This document shows, piece after piece, positions 61,641-64,000 of a stretch of DNA of 64,000 nucleotides. The notes below the pieces were generated by a model, which saw nothing but the letters and a program-made list of their open reading frames with translations, made no database searches and was not told the DNA's origin. Each line of letters starts with the position of its first letter. Position 1 is the stretch's first letter. Both the position numbers and the translations under genes were made by a program. Source of the stretch: Lewinellaceae bacterium (GTDB lineage Bacteria > Bacteroidota > Bacteroidia > Chitinophagales > Saprospiraceae); NCBI GenBank assembly GCA_016712415.1, contig JADJRC010000049.1:248001-312000 (forward strand). The letters run 5' to 3'.

Positions 61641-64000
61641 ATGAACAGGTATTCCATGATAAAACCCGGCAGCATAGCGTTTGCCTTGATATCCGTATTG
61701 TTTGTCGCACCGGTCGTCGCCCAGCAAGATGCCTGGATTCGGATAAACCAACTCGGATATCCTGAACACGCCGTAAAAGTGGCCGTTCTGGTGAGCAAAA
61801 AAACCATCGCCGTCGACCGGTTCGAACTCTGCGACGCCCTCACCCGGCAACAGGTTTTTCAAAGCGAAAAGGTCCGCCCGTATGGACCTTATGCCGCATT
61901 CGAAGCGGGGTTTCGGCTCGATTTTTCGGCCTTTACAAAGCCGGGCGCGTATTACGTGCAGGCCGGTACACTCCGCTCACCCGTTTTTCGTATCAGCGAC
62001 GACGTGTACGACGGCGCGGCCGATTTCATCCTGCAATACATGCGGCAACAGCGCAGCGGATACAACCCCTTTCTCCGGGATTCCTGTCATACGGCCGACG
62101 GCTTCATCGTGTACCATCCTGATCCGGCAAAAGATTCAACCCGCATCGATGTATCGGGCGGCTGGCACGATGCGTCCGATTACCTGCAATACCTGCCCAC
62201 CTCGGCTACTGCAACCTTTCAGATGCTCTTTGCCTACGGACAGCATCCCGGTAGTTTTGGCGACCGCTTCGACGCAGCCGGACAGCCCGGCGCCAACGGC
62301 GTCCCCGATGTACTCGACGAGGCCAAATGGGGCCTCGACTGGATGCTTAAAATGAATCCCGGCCCCGGCGAATATTACAACCAAATTGCCGACGACCGCG
62401 ACCACCAGCGTATGCGCCTGCCGACGCTCGACTCCGTGCGCTACGGCGCACCCGACGGGAGCCTGGCCCGGCCGGTTTATTTCATCACCGGGGCGCCGCA
62501 AGGCGCACTCCAATATAAAAACCGGACAACGGGCGTCGCCTCCTCTGCCGGAAAATTTGCCGCTGCCTTTGCCCTGGGCAGCAAGGTACTTCGGCCTTAT
62601 TACCCTGAATATGTGGCACAACTCGCTCAAAAGGCCAGAGACGCCTACGCCTTCGGCAGGCAAAAACCGGGGTTTACACAGACGGCTCCCTGCCGGGCGC
62701 CGTATTTTTACGAAGAAGAAAATTTCGCGGACGATATGGAGCTGGCCGCTACTCAACTGGATGCCCTTTTTCCGGGACAGGAATACGGGGCCCAGGCCGT
62801 TGAATATGGCAACGCAGAACCCCTTACACCCTGGATGGGCAGCGATACGGCGCGCCATTATCAATGGTATCCGTTTCTCAACCTGGGCCATTATTACCTC
62901 GCTACCGGAGGTAACACGACATCTGCCCCGGTTTTCCGCGAATACCTGCGCCGGGGCATAGACAGTGTGTCGCAACGCGGCAAAAACAACCCCTTTCTGT
63001 ACGGCGTGCCGTTTATATGGTGCTCCAACAACCTCAACGCAGCCTTGTACACCCAGGCGCGGCTGTACCGCAGTCTCAGCGCCGACAGCACTTACCTGGA
63101 GATGGAGGCCGCGTTGCGCGACTGGTTGTTTGGCTGCAACCCCTGGGGCACAAGCATGATCTGCGGGTTGCCGCAGCACGGCATCGCGCCACGCGACCCA
63201 CACTCTGCATTTACGCACCTGTACCGCTATCCTATCGACGGCGGGCTCGTCGACGGCCCCATCTACGGCAGCATCTGGAACAAACTCATCGGTATTACGC
63301 TCTACGAGCCCGACGAGTTTGCCGCCTTCCAGTCGCCGCTGGTGGTGTATCACGACGACTACGGCGATTATTCCTCCAACGAGCCTACCATGGACGGCAC
63401 GGCCAGTCTCAGTTATATGCTTGCTGCGCTGCAGGCCGAAGGACACAGCATCCGACGGAGCGGGCAGCAGGACAGTCATGGCGCCTGGATACGCGGCGAC
63501 ACGTCAGAGCGGGTTATCCGGTTAATTTTCACCGGACATGAGTATGCCGACGGCGCGGAAACGATTCTGCGCACCCTGCGGAAAGCCGGCATCAAGGCTT
63601 CTTTCTTTTTTACCGGCGATTTTTGCCGGCAATACCCGAAAACCGTAAAAAAACTGAAAAAAGCTGGGCACTACATCGGCGCACATTCCGACCGGCACCT
63701 GCTGTATTGCGACTGGCAGCATCGCGATTCGCTTTTGGTGACCAAGGCGGTGTTTATGGACGATTTGCGGCGCAATTTTGAAGCGCTGGAGCAGTTGGAC
63801 CTTTTAAAGGCGGAAGCGCGTATGTTTATTCCTCCTTACGAATGGTACAACGACTCGATTGTACGATGGGCCAGGGAGGCGGGCCTCGAACTGTTCAACT
63901 TTACCCCCGGTACGCGTTCAAATGCCGACTACACCACCCCGGATATGAAAAACTACCGCTCCTCGGCGGAGATATACCGCAGCATACTGGAGCGGGAGCA
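61641..64000 (+). CDS. GH9 glycoside hydrolase fused to a NodB-like domain, 3' end outside window
   Basis: Exported enzyme (signal peptide ALISVLFVAPVVAQ) open to the window edge, at least 786 residues. An N-terminal Ig-like CelD_N domain (about 27-110) is followed by the GH9 barrel (about 115-600). GH9 catalysis is supported by GGWHDASDY (D177 and D180) and the acid Glu581 in NEPTMD. From about 615 a NodB-like polysaccharide deacetylase fold begins, with SFFFTGDF and AHSDRH (H682, H686), but motif 1, normally TFDD, reads FTGH around 630-633, lacking both Asp. The fusion suggests combined attack on beta-glucan or modified polysaccharide at the cell surface. Whether a T9SS domain follows cannot be seen. 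Confidence 0.85.
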   Translation, partial: MNRYSMIKPGSIAFALISVLFVAPVVAQQDAWIRINQLGYPEHAVKVAVLVSKKTIAVDRFELCDALTRQQVFQSEKVRPYGPYAAFEAGFRLDFSAFTKPGAYYVQAGTLRSPVFRISDDVYDGAADFILQYMRQQRSGYNPFLRDSCHTADGFIVYHPDPAKDSTRIDVSGGWHDASDYLQYLPTSATATFQMLFAYGQHPGSFGDRFDAAGQPGANGVPDVLDEAKWGLDWMLKMNPGPGEYYNQIADDRDHQRMRLPTLDSVRYGAPDGSLARPVYFITGAPQGALQYKNRTTGVASSAGKFAAAFALGSKVLRPYYPEYVAQLAQKARDAYAFGRQKPGFTQTAPCRAPYFYEEENFADDMELAATQLDALFPGQEYGAQAVEYGNAEPLTPWMGSDTARHYQWYPFLNLGHYYLATGGNTTSAPVFREYLRRGIDSVSQRGKNNPFLYGVPFIWCSNNLNAALYTQARLYRSLSADSTYLEMEAALRDWLFGCNPWGTSMICGLPQHGIAPRDPHSAFTHLYRYPIDGGLVDGPIYGSIWNKLIGITLYEPDEFAAFQSPLVVYHDDYGDYSSNEPTMDGTASLSYMLAALQAEGHSIRRSGQQDSHGAWIRGDTSERVIRLIFTGHEYADGAETILRTLRKAGIKASFFFTGDFCRQYPKTVKKLKKAGHYIGAHSDRHLLYCDWQHRDSLLVTKAVFMDDLRRNFEALEQLDLLKAEARMFIPPYEWYNDSIVRWAREAGLELFNFTPGTRSNADYTTPDMKNYRSSAEIYRSILERE

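Noticed and set aside
62136..63479. 447-residue minus-strand open frame at the right edge
   Set aside because: The plus-strand GH9 reading frame with its catalytic residues runs uninterrupted over the same bases to the window end.

Overview
The window looks like chromosomal DNA of a Bacteroidota bacterium, most likely class Saprospiria (Saprospiraceae or Lewinellaceae type). The evidence is three proteins with C-terminal type IX secretion (T9SS) sorting domains, several TAnnTTTG -7 promoter boxes, a split-function cbb3 oxidase operon with a fused CcoNO subunit, a FucP-like sugar transporter, RNase HI with an N-terminal viroplasmin-like domain, and a RicT/PSP1 gene next to holB. I see no rRNA, tRNA, CRISPR array, insertion sequence or prophage.

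Layout. 1-10 kb: housekeeping genes (DPP-IV-type peptidase cut by the left edge, RsmI-like methylase, scpA, a PTPS/QueD protein, holB, RicT-like protein, dihydrolipoyl dehydrogenase) and a large conserved hypothetical. 10-24 kb: a 982-residue T9SS surface protein, a GT39-like glycosyltransferase coupled to aminopeptidase P, gcvH, a family 2 glycosyltransferase, a SulP transporter overlapping a beta-carbonic anhydrase, and malQ. 24-34 kb: two T9SS proteins (one a secreted thioredoxin-fold protein), a LytS/LytTR-like regulatory pair, a TonB C-terminal domain protein, a small surface-protein remnant, RNase HI, an outer-membrane protein, and an ECF sigma / putative anti-sigma / DUF4097-like operon. 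34-51 kb: sugar nucleotidyltransferase, sugar transporter, parvulin, recJ, rluA-type synthase, a DUF5682 gene, PrsW-like protease, hydrolase, crotonase, PcfJ-like protein, a Big_2+DM13 lipoprotein with a barrel protein, a nitrilase-family amidase and an NlpC/P60 hydrolase behind a structured leader. 51-59 kb: a full cbb3-type oxidase cluster under a Crp/Fnr gene. 59-64 kb: PepSY-like protein, small membrane protein, PAS histidine kinase, and a GH9 glycosidase fused to a NodB-like domain that runs off the right edge.

A striking overall feature is that at least six genes (recJ, DUF5682, DM13 lipoprotein, nitrilase, ccoNO, PAS kinase), and probably a seventh at 28696, are each broken by a single one-base shift, mostly in a run of three or more identical bases. 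This suggests run-length errors in the assembly more than real pseudogenes; I annotate these as one gene each. The most biologically interesting signals are the hairpin leader before the NlpC/P60 gene, three 27-residue repeats in the putative anti-sigma factor, the GH9-NodB fusion with a degenerate metal site, convergent gene pairs whose coding ends fold into shared hairpins, and a cbb3 cluster without a ccoI gene.
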